From: PALSA-1004 sp963804885
GTDB taxonomy: Bacteria > Pseudomonadota > Gammaproteobacteria > Burkholderiales > SG8-41
Assembly: GCA_963804885.1 (NCBI GenBank)
Contig: CAWDSF010000012.1
Coordinates: forward strand, 186,001-250,000
Direction of reading: 5' to 3'
DNA: 64,000 nucleotides
Of the stretch, positions 27,795 through 36,411 are shown piece after piece. The first letter of the stretch is position 1; every line of letters starts with the position of its first letter. The notes beneath the pieces are model-generated. The model was not told the origin of the DNA. It searched no databases and was given only the letters and a program-made list of their open reading frames with translations. The position numbers and the translations under genes were made by a program.

Positions 27795-29583
27795 CGAAGT
27801 CATCGCCAATCTGCCGCATCTGCCCGGCGTCTACCGCATGCTGGGCGCGACCGGCGATGCGCTCTATGTCGGCAAAGCGGGCGACCTGAAGAAGCGCGTC
27901 TCCTCGTATTTTCAGAAACAGGCGGGCGTGTCGCCGCGCATCCGGCTGATGCTGGGCCAGGTGCAGGCGATCGAGACGACGGTGACGCGCTCCGAGGCCG
28001 AGGCGCTGTTGCTCGAAAATAACCTGATCAAGTCGCTGGCGCCGCGCTACAACATACTGTTCCGCGACGACAAGTCCTATCCCTATCTCGCGCTGACGCG
28101 CCACGAATTTCCGCGCCTCGCGTTTCACCGCGGCAGCCTCGACGCGCGCAACCGCTACTTCGGGCCGTTCCCCAACGCCGGCGCCGTGCGCGAAAGCATG
28201 CAGCTGCTGCAAAAAGTTTTCCGGCTGCGCACCTGCGACGACAACGTCTACGATAACCGCTCGCGCCCGTGCCTGCTGCACCAGATCCGGCGCTGCACCG
28301 CGCCGTGCGTTGGTCACATTACCGCCGCCGAGTACGCCGAGGACGTCAAAAATGCCGAGCTCTTCCTGCGCGGCAAGGACGACGAGGCGATGGAGCGCCT
28401 GATTGCGCGCATGGAAGCCGCGGCCGAGGGGCAGAATTACGAACAGGCGGCCATTTTCCGCGACCAGATCGGCGCGTTGCGCAGGGTGCGCGAGCGGCAA
28501 TTCGTGAGCAGCAAGGTTGCGCGCGACGCCGACATCATTGCCGGCGCCGCGGAAGGCGAAATTGTCTGCGTGAACCTGGTGATGATCCGCGGCGGCCACC
28601 ATCTGGGCGACAAGCACTTCTTCCCGCGCAACGCAGCGGGGCAGGAGATGTCCAGCGTAATCGAGGCTTTCATCGGCCAGCATTACGCGGCCGGCGGCGC
28701 GCCGCCGCTGATCGTCAGCGGCCATCCCGTGAACGACGAGGGGCTCGCGCAGTTCTTGAGCGATTTGTCGGGGCACAAGGTGCAGCTGCTCGTGAATCCC
28801 GGCGGCGAGCGCCGCGTATGGCTTGACATGGCAACCAAGAACGCCCAACTCGGCGCCCAGCAGCAGCTCAACCTGCAGGCGAGCCAGGAAGCGCGGCTGA
28901 CCGCATTGCAGCAGGCGCTCGGCGCGACCGAGGCGATCCAGCGCATCGAATGTTTCGACATCAGCCACACGATGGGCGAAGCGACCGTCGCGTCGTGCGT
29001 GGTCTACGATAACGCGGCGATGCAGAAGGGCGAATACCGGCGCTTCAACATCGCGGGCATCGAGCCCGGCGACGACTACGCGGCCATGCGCGACGTATTG
29101 AGCCGGCGCTACCGGCGCATCGTCGCCGGCGAAGGCAAGATGCCCGATCTCGTCCTGATCGACGGCGGCAAAGGGCAGTTGGGCGTCGCGTGCGAAGTGT
29201 TTGCGGAACTGGGCCTGTCCGACGTGCTGCTGATCGGCGTCGCCAAGGGCGAAGAGCGCAAGCCGGGCCTCGAGCAATTGATCATTCCGGGCCGCGCAAA
29301 CCCGCTACAGTTGCCCGGTGAACATCCGGCGCTGCACTTGATCCAGCAGATACGCGACGAAGCGCATCGCTTCGCAATCCAGGGACATCGCGCGCGCCGC
29401 GGCAAAACTCGCAATACCTCGACGCTCGAGAGCATCGCCGGCATCGGCGCCAAGCGGCGCCAGAGCCTGCTCGCGCGGTTCGGCGGGTTGAAGGGACTCA
29501 TGTCCGCGAGCGTGGACGAGCTCGCGCAGGTCGAAGGCATCAGCCGCGAGCTTGCCGAGCGCATCTACGATCAGCTGCACTGA
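27781..29583 (+). CDS. uvrC: Excinuclease ABC subunit C
   Basis: This 600-residue nuclease makes both incisions in nucleotide excision repair. It starts at GTG inside the UDG gene end. The N-terminal GIY-YIG domain reads PGVYRMLGATGDALYVGKA. The UvrB-binding UVR segment is around residues 200-235 (MEAAAEGQNYEQAAIFRDQI). The RNase H-like domain has IECFDISHTMGEATVASCVV and LVLIDGGKGQLG. Tandem helix-hairpin-helix motifs lie near the C-terminus (IAGIGAKRRQSLLARFGG, VEGISRELAERIYDQL). The order uvrC-pgsA-tRNA matches E. coli. Confidence 0.97.
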   Translation: MFDPNEVIANLPHLPGVYRMLGATGDALYVGKAGDLKKRVSSYFQKQAGVSPRIRLMLGQVQAIETTVTRSEAEALLLENNLIKSLAPRYNILFRDDKSYPYLALTRHEFPRLAFHRGSLDARNRYFGPFPNAGAVRESMQLLQKVFRLRTCDDNVYDNRSRPCLLHQIRRCTAPCVGHITAAEYAEDVKNAELFLRGKDDEAMERLIARMEAAAEGQNYEQAAIFRDQIGALRRVRERQFVSSKVARDADIIAGAAEGEIVCVNLVMIRGGHHLGDKHFFPRNAAGQEMSSVIEAFIGQHYAAGGAPPLIVSGHPVNDEGLAQFLSDLSGHKVQLLVNPGGERRVWLDMATKNAQLGAQQQLNLQASQEARLTALQQALGATEAIQRIECFDISHTMGEATVASCVVYDNAAMQKGEYRRFNIAGIEPGDDYAAMRDVLSRRYRRIVAGEGKMPDLVLIDGGKGQLGVACEVFAELGLSDVLLIGVAKGEERKPGLEQLIIPGRANPLQLPGEHPALHLIQQIRDEAHRFAIQGHRARRGKTRNTSTLESIAGIGAKRRQSLLARFGGLKGLMSASVDELAQVEGISRELAERIYDQLH

Positions 29584-29584
29584 C

Positions 29585-30155
29585 ATGCCGTTCAATATCC
29601 CCAACCTGCTGACGTGGCTGCGCATCCTGCTGATTCCGCTCTTCGTCGGTATTTTCTATTTCGAGAAAAGCTGGGTCTCGCTGCCGAACCAGAACCTGGT
29701 GGCGACCGTCATTTTCACGCTCGCCGCGGTGACCGACTGGTTCGACGGCTGGCTCGCGCGTAAGCTCAATCAGACTTCGGCGTTCGGCGCGTTTCTCGAT
29801 CCGGTCGCCGACAAGCTGATGGTCGCTGCGGCGCTGATCGTGCTGCTGCAGCTCGGCCGCGTCGATGCGATCGTGGCCCTGATCATCATCGGCCGCGAAA
29901 TCACGATTTCGGCGTTGCGCGAATGGATGGCGCAGATTGGGTGAATCGAAAAGCGTCGCCGTGTCGTTTCTGGGCAAGATCAAGACCGTGTCGCAGATGG
30001 TGGCGATTCCGCTTTTGCTGTACGACGACATGCTCGGCCGTTTCGACCCGCATCTCGTCGGCACGTGGCTGATATACGTGGCCGCGGTCCTGACCCTTAT
30101 TTCGATGGCTTATTACCTCAAAATGGCGCTGCCGCAAATCAATAAACGCCTATGA
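29585..30155 (+). CDS. pgsA: Phosphatidylglycerophosphate synthase, frameshifted at 29939-29941
   Basis: This inner-membrane enzyme joins CDP-diacylglycerol and glycerol-3-phosphate. The CDP-alcohol phosphatidyltransferase motif is DWFDGWLARKLNQTSAFGAFLDPVADK. The frame ends early at ...REWMAQIG-stop. Removing one G from the GGG at 29939-29941 restores GESKSVAVSFLGKIKTVSQM, and the frame runs on to the stop at 30155 (about 189 residues). A one-base homopolymer slip in an essential gene points to a sequence error. Confidence 0.94.
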
Positions 30156-30181
30156 AACAAGCGTTTTCCCGGCCGCTCTCC

Positions 30182-30210
30182 TTGACCACCAAGGCGCGGG
30201 TAAATATAAT
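30182..30210 (+). promoter_or_regulatory. Sigma-70 promoter of the tRNA operon
   Basis: TTGACC (30182-30187) and a perfect TATAAT (30205-30210) are separated by exactly 17 bases. The first tRNA base is 15 bases after the -10. This is the strongest promoter seen in the window and serves the Gly-Cys-Leu tRNA genes. Confidence 0.88.
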
Positions 30211-30225
30211 GCGTCTCCAGTTATC

Positions 30226-30301
30226 GCGGGAATAGCTCAGTTGGTAGAGCGCAACCTTGCCAAGGTTGAGGTCGGGAGTTCGAGCCTCCTTTCCCGCTCC
30301 A
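30226..30301 (+). tRNA. tRNA-Gly (GCC)
   Basis: A 76-base cloverleaf with the 7-bp acceptor GCGGGAA/TTCCCGC and encoded CCA. The anticodon loop CTTGCCAAG has a GCC anticodon (at about 30259-30261). The T arm contains GTTCGAG. Confidence 0.96.
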
Positions 30302-30401
30302 GATTCCGGGAAAGCGACGTAGGGTGGAACTCGGGCGGTTGTAATGCGGGATGCCCGGACCCAGACTTCGCTTTCCCGTTTTAGTTTTAGCGACGGCTTC
30401 C

Positions 30402-30475
30402 GGCGCGGTAGCAAAGCGGTTATGCAGAGGATTGCAAATCCTTCCAGGGCGGTTCGACTCCGCCCCGCGCCTCCA
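30402..30475 (+). tRNA. tRNA-Cys (GCA)
   Basis: A 74-base cloverleaf with the acceptor GGCGCGG/CCGCGCC, discriminator T and encoded CCA. The anticodon loop TTGCAAA gives the GCA anticodon, and the T loop is GGTTCGACTCC. Confidence 0.96.
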
Positions 30476-30480
30476 CATTT

Positions 30481-30569
30481 GCCCGGATGGTGAAACTGGT
30501 AGACACAAGGGACTTAAAATCCCTCGGCTGGAAACGGCTGTGCCGGTTCGAGTCCGGCTCCGGGCACCA
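30481..30569 (+). tRNA. tRNA-Leu (TAA)
   Basis: An 89-base class II tRNA with a long variable arm, the acceptor GCCCGGA/TCCGGGC, discriminator A and CCA. The anticodon loop CTTAAAA gives TAA (UAA). It starts 5 bases after tRNA-Cys, so all three tRNAs form one transcript. Confidence 0.95.
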
Positions 30570-30929
30570 TAAAAACAACATCGGCACGTCTCTTTCGAGT
30601 ATCTCAATGAATGTCGGCCCCAGCCTGTGGCTGGGCGCATATCGCGACGATCTTCAAGCTTTATTGCGGAAGACGCCCCATGCGCTGTAGGCGGCGCTAT
30701 CTGATTGTAGAGATCGAAAAGGACGGCATGCAATTGCAACGATCTGCGTGCTATATCTTATGCGTCCGAAAAACATTTTCGCAGTAACAAATAGCCGCGT
30801 GAAATGCGGCAAGCGCGGGTAGCGGCTCGTCATTGAAGATAAACGCTGAGGGGTGGGGCAGCGATGGCGTGCAACACTTAACTTCTGACGTACAGTGTCT
30901 TCGCGGCGGAAGCCATAGAACGTTACAGT
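30570..30929. other. Non-coding spacer after the tRNA operon
   Basis: No supported gene is seen. A perfect 7-bp hairpin CCCAGCC-TGT-GGCTGGG occurs at 30619-30635 but lacks a T-run, so a terminator role for the tRNA operon is only possible. Base composition falls towards the right end, where the lower-GC M48 gene begins. Confidence 0.5.
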
Positions 30930-31811
30930 TCAATCGTCTTCCCGTGCGCCTACCGCGGATTGCGGCCGAAGCTCAATCTCGTGTTTGACGACTTCGAGGC
31001 CTTGTAAGCGGCGTGAGGCCTTCGGAAAGGAGATGCGGCTTATCCGTTGCGAAAGAACTTCGATCCTGAAGGCAACCTGCGGATGCCTTGAGCTGGATTG
31101 CAGCTCATTGACCTTCATATAGTCCCGAAATGCCCTAAGCGCATCCACGGCAGCGGACGTGTCATATCCAGCGTTGGCAAGCAAGACCAGACTCTCGGCA
31201 TCGGCTTCTTGTTCGTGCCACATCCTCAATCGATTAATCGCAAAGGGTGGCAGGCGATGCCAACTCTCCAACACGGCATGTTCATGTGCCAACGTAAAAT
31301 GCGCCATCTCATGCGCCAGCACCGCAGCTATCTCATCCTCTGAGTGAAGCAACTGGACGAGTTCTGCAGACACCTCCAGTATGCCTGCCTTCATTTGCGC
31401 GTCGGGGAACTCCACGATGGAGCAAGTAACTACCACCGTCATCGGATAGTCATTGCGATTCATCCTCGCCCTTAGATGAGAGGCAGATATGAGCCGGTCC
31501 GAGATGTTCTGTATGTAGCGTTGGGTTTTGGGGCATAACGCCTGCCCCACCGCACGTAGGCTCTGAGGGCGCGCAAACTCCTGGTTAAAAGCATTCATTC
31601 GTTCGCGAACTTCCGCTGGAAACTCCCTGTGATGCACAAACCGCGAGACGATGTAGTGCTCATCTTTTGGGGGAAAATCCTCGTCAGCGAGAGGCGGCGC
31701 TTCAGGGAAATTGTTTTGAGCGGTCGCACTTCCCAGAATCAGAGAAGCCAACACTCCACAGGTGAGGGAGCATAGCCGCGAGGACCTGCGCTGAAAGTTT
31801 CCCATAGTCAT
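30930..31811 (-). CDS. M48-family zinc metalloprotease, secreted or periplasmic
   Basis: This protein is about 293 residues from the ATG at 31811; an ATG two codons later is equally possible, and an upstream in-frame ATG at 31877 is less likely. A signal peptide (RLCSLTCGVLASLILGSATA, before QNNF) is followed by the catalytic site H-E-M-A-H (about residues 167-171). The third zinc ligand is in W-H-E-Q-E-A-D (about 199-204), as in M48 peptidases. It lacks the TPR tail of BepA/LoiP-type relatives. The gene is clearly lower in GC than its neighbours, stands alone and lies near tRNA genes, which suggests acquisition. Confidence 0.82.
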   Translation of the reverse strand: MTMGNFQRRSSRLCSLTCGVLASLILGSATAQNNFPEAPPLADEDFPPKDEHYIVSRFVHHREFPAEVRERMNAFNQEFARPQSLRAVGQALCPKTQRYIQNISDRLISASHLRARMNRNDYPMTVVVTCSIVEFPDAQMKAGILEVSAELVQLLHSEDEIAAVLAHEMAHFTLAHEHAVLESWHRLPPFAINRLRMWHEQEADAESLVLLANAGYDTSAAVDALRAFRDYMKVNELQSSSRHPQVAFRIEVLSQRISRISFPKASRRLQGLEVVKHEIELRPQSAVGAREDD

Positions 31812-32181
31812 ACTTTTCACGAGGCGCATGGGAGAGACCACTAATGACGGGACAGGATTACGCCCTATGTGCGCCAATACGCGTCTCCAAACGTTATGCT
31901 ATGAGCATTCTTTGGATAGCGCAATAGGATTTGTTTTGCGCTAATGCCAAAAGCATTTTAAAAAAAACCTATTAAATCACCGCTTTGAGTTGAATTCTGG
32001 CAATCTAGGCTGTCTGAGCTCACTATGCCAAAATCATATTTACGACGAGGCTTACCGTAATTGTGCTCATCCAGCATCGCGATTGAGTCAGATGGCGAGT
32101 CGAGGATGGTTGATGTGCCGTAACACTGATTTCATGACAAGCGTATAGCGCGTCGACGGCGCTGGATGCTGCCCGCGTCAT
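31812..32181. other. Non-coding, AT-richer spacer
   Basis: No supported gene is seen. Positions about 31890-32060 are AT-rich, with an A-run near 31960. The spacer separates the M48 gene from the aminotransferase remnant and may carry the M48 promoter. Confidence 0.45.
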
Positions 32182-32548
32182 TTGTACGTCGCGCGCCTCG
32201 GCATCGACATGGCCAATGCGAACTCGCACGAGTCCGACGTCGGCGACCGCTCGTTCAAGTTCATGCCCGCCGCGCGCCGCTTCGATCTCGGCAATTACAA
32301 CTTTGCCGGCATGTGCGCAGTTTATGCGTCGCTCGAATTCCTGCTCAAGCCCGGCACTAAAAGCATCGAAGCGCACCGTCAAGCTCACGCATACGCTGGC
32401 GCTGCGTTTCATCGAGCTGGGCCTGCTCGTCTGCGGCGGCCGACCGGGCCTGCATATCGGGGAAATCGTGACCGTGGGTCAATATGGTTCTGGCGTTGCG
32501 CTGAGCGCTGTGCGGGATGCGATTGGCCCGCGGGTGCGGCAGTGGTAA
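32182..32548 (+). pseudogene. C-terminal remnant of a class V aminotransferase
   Basis: The frame at 32182 codes SFKFMPAARRFDLGNYNFAG and YASLEFLLKPGTKSIEAH. After a one-base slip near 32377 it continues TVKLTHTLALRFIELGLLVCG, RPGLHIGEIVTVGQYGSG and a stop at 32548. This matches by eye the distal part of class V PLP-dependent aminotransferases (isopenicillin-N-epimerase-like), where an FKxMPGARRFxxGNYNF block lies past the PLP domain. The PLP lysine domain is missing and no start is present, so this is a decayed fragment. Confidence 0.6.
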
Positions 32549-32595
32549 GCTGTCGTCATCTTCATTCGCTTTGAACACACGGACTGCGCTTTTTC

Positions 32596-33054
32596 ATGAT
32601 CGTTTTCAATCTCACCTGCGGCAACGATCACCGCTTCGAAGGCTGGTTTGCTTCGGCGGCCGATTTCGAGCGCCAGCAACAGGCGATCGAGCTCAATTGC
32701 CCGCTGTGCGGCAACACGACGGTTAACAAAGGACTGCACGCGCCGTACGTCAATACCGGCAGCGCGCCGCAACTGCCGCAAGGCGACAAGCCGGCGCATG
32801 CATCCACGACGGTGCCCGATCAGTACGTGAATATCGGCGCCGAAGTGAATCGCATGATCGAGCACCTGATTGCGAATACCGAAGACGTCGGCAACGAGTT
32901 TCCCGAAGAAGCACGCAAGATCCATTACCAGGAAGCACCCGACCGGAAAATCCGCGGCAACGCGTCGCACGACGAAGTCGAGGAGCTGCGCGATGAAGGC
33001 ATCGAAGTCATTGCGGTGCCGGTGCCGCGGCATCTGCTCGACAAGCCGCACTAG
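32596..33054 (+). CDS. DUF1178 family protein
   Basis: This 152-residue protein begins MIVFNLTCGNDHRFEGWFAS and has a C-P-L-C-G pair near residue 35. A rubredoxin-like or zinc-ribbon-like N-terminus is therefore likely (C8, C35, C38). The C-terminal half, EDVGNEFPEEARKIHYQEAP and ELRDEGIEVIAVPVPR, is typical of DUF1178 proteins common in proteobacteria. The function is unknown. Confidence 0.87.
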   Translation: MIVFNLTCGNDHRFEGWFASAADFERQQQAIELNCPLCGNTTVNKGLHAPYVNTGSAPQLPQGDKPAHASTTVPDQYVNIGAEVNRMIEHLIANTEDVGNEFPEEARKIHYQEAPDRKIRGNASHDEVEELRDEGIEVIAVPVPRHLLDKPH

Positions 33055-33135
33055 CGTATCGAGTCCCCGTTACCTGCGGTCGCAGTAGCCGTCGCAGCTC
33101 GCACTGATACCCCGCAACAGATTGAGGAGGTTCGC

Positions 33136-33582
33136 GTGTACAAACACATATTGCTGCCAACCGACGGCTCGAAGCTCGCCACCAAAGCGGTCCGACAGGG
33201 CATCGCATTGGCGAAATCAACCGGCGCCAAGACGACCGTGCTGAACGTCATGCCCGAGTTTCAAATGATAGTTGACGAGGGATACGTGCTGCCTAACGTG
33301 ACGGCGCTCCAGAAACGCTTCGACGAGCAGACCGCCAAGCAGGCCAAAAAAATCGTCGACACGGTCGCGTCCGAAGCGCGCAGTGCCGGCGTCAAATGCG
33401 CGATGTTGGTCGATAAAGGCGACCATCCGTACGAGGCTATTCTGCGGCACGCCAAAAAAGCCAAGTGCGATCTGATCGTAATGGGTTCGCACGGCCGCAC
33501 CGGCCTCGCCAGCATTCTGCTGGGCAGCGAGACATCGAAAGTGCTCACGCACTCGAAAATACCGGTGCTGGTCGTGCGCTAA
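33136..33582 (+). CDS. Universal stress protein (UspA family)
   Basis: This 148-residue single-domain protein starts at GTG five bases after GAGGAGG. It has the Usp ATP-binding motif G-x2-G-x9-G-S in GSHGRTGLASILLGSETSKV, and an N-terminal HILLPTDGSKLATKAV. Usp proteins bind ATP and act in stress survival. A perfect 8-bp hairpin lies just downstream (33591-33614, GCGCCGGG/CCCGGCGC) without a T-run. Confidence 0.92.
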   Translation: MYKHILLPTDGSKLATKAVRQGIALAKSTGAKTTVLNVMPEFQMIVDEGYVLPNVTALQKRFDEQTAKQAKKIVDTVASEARSAGVKCAMLVDKGDHPYEAILRHAKKAKCDLIVMGSHGRTGLASILLGSETSKVLTHSKIPVLVVR

Positions 33583-33689
33583 GCGCGTCCGCGCCGGGAA
33601 TCGCAACCCGGCGCCGTAGCGTTGCAGCCTCCAAGGTAGAATTGCCGGGTGTCAGCCTACCCGCAATCCTTTCTCGTTTCCGCAGTCCG

Positions 33690-35774
33690 ATGAACTCCCT
33701 GCGCGAGCTGCTGAACCCCGCGTCGATCGCGATCATCGGCGCCTCGGCCGATTTCGCTAAGGTCAACGGCCGGCCGCTCAAGCATTTGCTCGATAAGGGC
33801 TACGCGGGCCGGATCTATCCGGTAAATCCAAAATATACGGCGATCAACGGGCTCGCATGTTTTCCCACGATTGCGGACGTGCCGGGCCCGATCGATCTGG
33901 CGATCGTCGCCGTGCCCGCCAAATTCGTCGCTGCCGTACTGCGCGAACTCGGCGCGCAGCATGTCGGCGCCGTCATTGTTTTCAGCTCGGGCTTTGCCGA
34001 ACTCGGCGAAGCAGGGCGCGTGCTGGAAGCGGAAGTCACCGCCGTGGCGCGCGCCGCCAGCATGCGCCTGTGCGGGCCAAACTGCCTCGGTTTGATCAAT
34101 GCGTTCGAGCGTGTGATCGCTACGTTCGGTCAGTTTGCCGACGGCGCAACGCCGCCCGGACCGGTCGGCTTCGTTACGCAATCGGGCGCATTCGGGACGG
34201 CCATCGCGGCATTGGCGCGGCGGCGCGAGCTCGGTCTTGGCTATTTCGTTAACACCGGCAATGAAGGCGACGTCACGTTCGCGCAGGTGATGCGCGAGGT
34301 GCTTGCCGATCCGCGCATCAAAGTCGGCGCTGGTTACATCGAAGGCCTGCGCGATGGCGCGGAATTGATCGAGCTCGCGCAAGCAGCGCTCGCCGCCGGC
34401 AAGCCGCTCGTGCTGACCAAGGTCGGCCGCAGCGATTCCGGGGCCCGGGCTGCGGCATCGCATACGGGGTCATTGGCGGGCGCCGATGCGATTTTCGATG
34501 GCGTGATCCGCCAGTACGGCATCATCCGCGCGCGCAACGAGGAGCACATGCTCGACATCGTCGAAGCCTTTGCGTACTGCGGCCTGCCGCAGGGTAACGG
34601 CCTCGGCATCATTACGCAGTCCGGCGGCGCGGGCGTATTGATGGCAGATCGCGCCGAGGAGCTGGGCCTGCGTGTGCCGGTGTTGGCTGAAACGACGCAG
34701 AGCGCATTGCGCCGAACGATTCCGGGATTCGGCGCATTCATGAATCCCGTCGATGTCACGGGACAGTTCGTCGCCGATCCCGCGCTGTTGCGCGAAAGCG
34801 TAAAAATCGTGATGGCCGATCCCGACGTGCACATCGGCATCATCTGGCTGCAGCTGATGGACGCCTACGTCGATGCGTTGATTACCATCTTCGAGGAAAT
34901 CAAGGCGCAGGTAACGAAGCCGTTCGTGGTGTGCTGGGTCGCTGCTTCCGATAAGGCACTGCACGCGTTGCGCGCGCGCGGTATTGCGGTGATGCGCGGC
35001 GCCGAGCCGGCAGTCGATGCCGTCGCTGCGCTCGTGCGCTACGCGGCAATTCAGCAGCGCTGGCAGACGGAACATGGTGCGCTTGCAGTGGCATTGCCCG
35101 CAGTCGAACTGCCGGCGCGGCCCGGGCGTGTCCCGACTGTCGAAGCCGCGAAACTGCTGCACGGCAGCGGCGTCAAACTCGCTCGCAGCGAACTTGCGCG
35201 TAACGTGGAGGAGACGGCCGCCTGCGCAGACTGCATCGGCTATCCGATCGCCCTGAAAATTGAGTCGCGGGATATACCGCACAAGACCGAGGCCGGTGGG
35301 GTTGCGCTCAATCTGCCGGATGCGGCTGCGGTTGGCGCTGCTTTCGCCCGCATTACAGCGAGCGCCCGGCGCTACAAGGCTGATGCGGCAATCGACGGCG
35401 TAATCGTCCAGCAGATGGCAGGTGAAGGCGTCGACATGGTTATCGGTTTGCAGAACGATCCGGTCTTCGGCGCTATCGTAATGGCGGGACTCGGCGGGAT
35501 CCACGTCGAGGTCCTGGGCGACGTTGTCTTTCGCAAGGCGCCGGTGTCGACGGCAGAAGCGGCGCGCATGCTCGAAGAGCTCAAATCCGGCGCGATCCTC
35601 GACGGCGTGCGGGGGCAGCCGCCGGTGAACCGTGATGCGCTCGCATGCCAGATCGCGGCGGTGTCGCGTTTCGGCGCGGCCGCCGGCGCGCGACTGGCCG
35701 AGCTCGATCTGAACCCGGTGCGCGCTGGCGTCGACGGTACTGTCGCCGTAGACTGGTTGATGATATGCCGTTGA
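33690..35774 (+). CDS. ADP-forming acetate/acyl-CoA ligase family protein
   Basis: Starting at ATG 33690 gives 694 residues. An N-terminal CoA-binding Rossmann domain (NPASIAIIGASADFAKVNGR) is followed by succinyl-CoA-ligase-like domains. In these, AASHTGSLAGADAIFDGVIRQ carries the catalytic His-type loop and TQSGGAGVLMADRAEELGL is conserved. The C-terminal ATP-grasp part has YPIALKIESRDIPHKTEAGG and VDMVIGLQNDPVFGAIVMAG. Such enzymes form acyl-CoA from carboxylates and ATP, giving ADP, or run in reverse. It overlaps the next gene by 10 bases. The acyl substrate is not predictable. Confidence 0.88.
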   Translation: MNSLRELLNPASIAIIGASADFAKVNGRPLKHLLDKGYAGRIYPVNPKYTAINGLACFPTIADVPGPIDLAIVAVPAKFVAAVLRELGAQHVGAVIVFSSGFAELGEAGRVLEAEVTAVARAASMRLCGPNCLGLINAFERVIATFGQFADGATPPGPVGFVTQSGAFGTAIAALARRRELGLGYFVNTGNEGDVTFAQVMREVLADPRIKVGAGYIEGLRDGAELIELAQAALAAGKPLVLTKVGRSDSGARAAASHTGSLAGADAIFDGVIRQYGIIRARNEEHMLDIVEAFAYCGLPQGNGLGIITQSGGAGVLMADRAEELGLRVPVLAETTQSALRRTIPGFGAFMNPVDVTGQFVADPALLRESVKIVMADPDVHIGIIWLQLMDAYVDALITIFEEIKAQVTKPFVVCWVAASDKALHALRARGIAVMRGAEPAVDAVAALVRYAAIQQRWQTEHGALAVALPAVELPARPGRVPTVEAAKLLHGSGVKLARSELARNVEETAACADCIGYPIALKIESRDIPHKTEAGGVALNLPDAAAVGAAFARITASARRYKADAAIDGVIVQQMAGEGVDMVIGLQNDPVFGAIVMAGLGGIHVEVLGDVVFRKAPVSTAEAARMLEELKSGAILDGVRGQPPVNRDALACQIAAVSRFGAAAGARLAELDLNPVRAGVDGTVAVDWLMICR

Positions 35775-36409
35775 AAGCAATCATTCTCAAGCTGCAATCA
35801 GGCGCGCGCATCGCCGCGTACGCACTGCTCGTGGGCGCAGCGCCGGCGCATCACGCGGCGGCGCAACTGCATGCGGTGCCGATCACCAACGCCGCGACCG
35901 TGTATGAGCTCGAAGGCTATAGCGTGTCGCCGCCGCCGGGAAAAAGCTGGTTTGAAATGCAGCGCGACCGCCAGCAGGTGCTGTTCGGCAAGAAGGTCGA
36001 TTCGCCGACGCATTCGTTCGGTGCTACGGCGACGTCGGATCTTATCAGGGAAAAATTCGAAACCCGCGAGCAGTTCCAGGAATACGTAAACAAGCTGCGC
36101 ACGGCGGACTTCGATCCGTTACGCTTTAAGGTCATCGAATTCGAGTCAGCGGTGGATACCAACTATCCAGCCTGGTGCGTGCGCTATCGCCTGAAGCACA
36201 CGGACCGCAATGCAGTGCTGGCGCGCAACCGCACGCTGCTGGTCGAGGATTTCGGCATCACCTGCCTGCACCCCGACAAGAAAGATCTGGTGGTCGACGT
36301 CGGCTATTCGGAGCGCGGGCGTGCGGCCGAGCTGAAATCCGACCTCAGCGCCGACCTGCGCAAAGAAGGGGAGAGCTTCATGCGCACCCTGAAATTCAAG
36401 GTGCGTTGA
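35765..36409 (+). CDS. Hypothetical exported protein
   Basis: The ATG at 35765 overlaps the preceding stop by 10 bases (214 residues). The N-terminus carries a likely signal peptide (SGARIAAYALLVGAAPAHHAAA). The mature part has YELEGYSVSPPPGKSWFEMQ, HSFGATATSDLIREKFETRE and a pair of Cys residues that may bond (about 140 and 161). No family is recognised with confidence. It lies between an acyl-CoA ligase and threonine ammonia-lyase, 2 bases before the latter. Confidence 0.7.
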   Translation: MPLKAIILKLQSGARIAAYALLVGAAPAHHAAAQLHAVPITNAATVYELEGYSVSPPPGKSWFEMQRDRQQVLFGKKVDSPTHSFGATATSDLIREKFETREQFQEYVNKLRTADFDPLRFKVIEFESAVDTNYPAWCVRYRLKHTDRNAVLARNRTLLVEDFGITCLHPDKKDLVVDVGYSERGRAAELKSDLSADLRKEGESFMRTLKFKVR

Positions 36410-36411
36410 GC

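Noticed and set aside
30619..30635. Hairpin CCCAGCC/GGCTGGG as terminator of the tRNA operon.
   Set aside because: It has no T-run on the plus strand and lies 50 bases beyond the last tRNA, so it was not listed as a terminator.
32023..32412. A 129-residue minus-strand frame over the aminotransferase remnant.
   Set aside because: The plus strand holds class V aminotransferase blocks across a slip; the minus frame has no family match.
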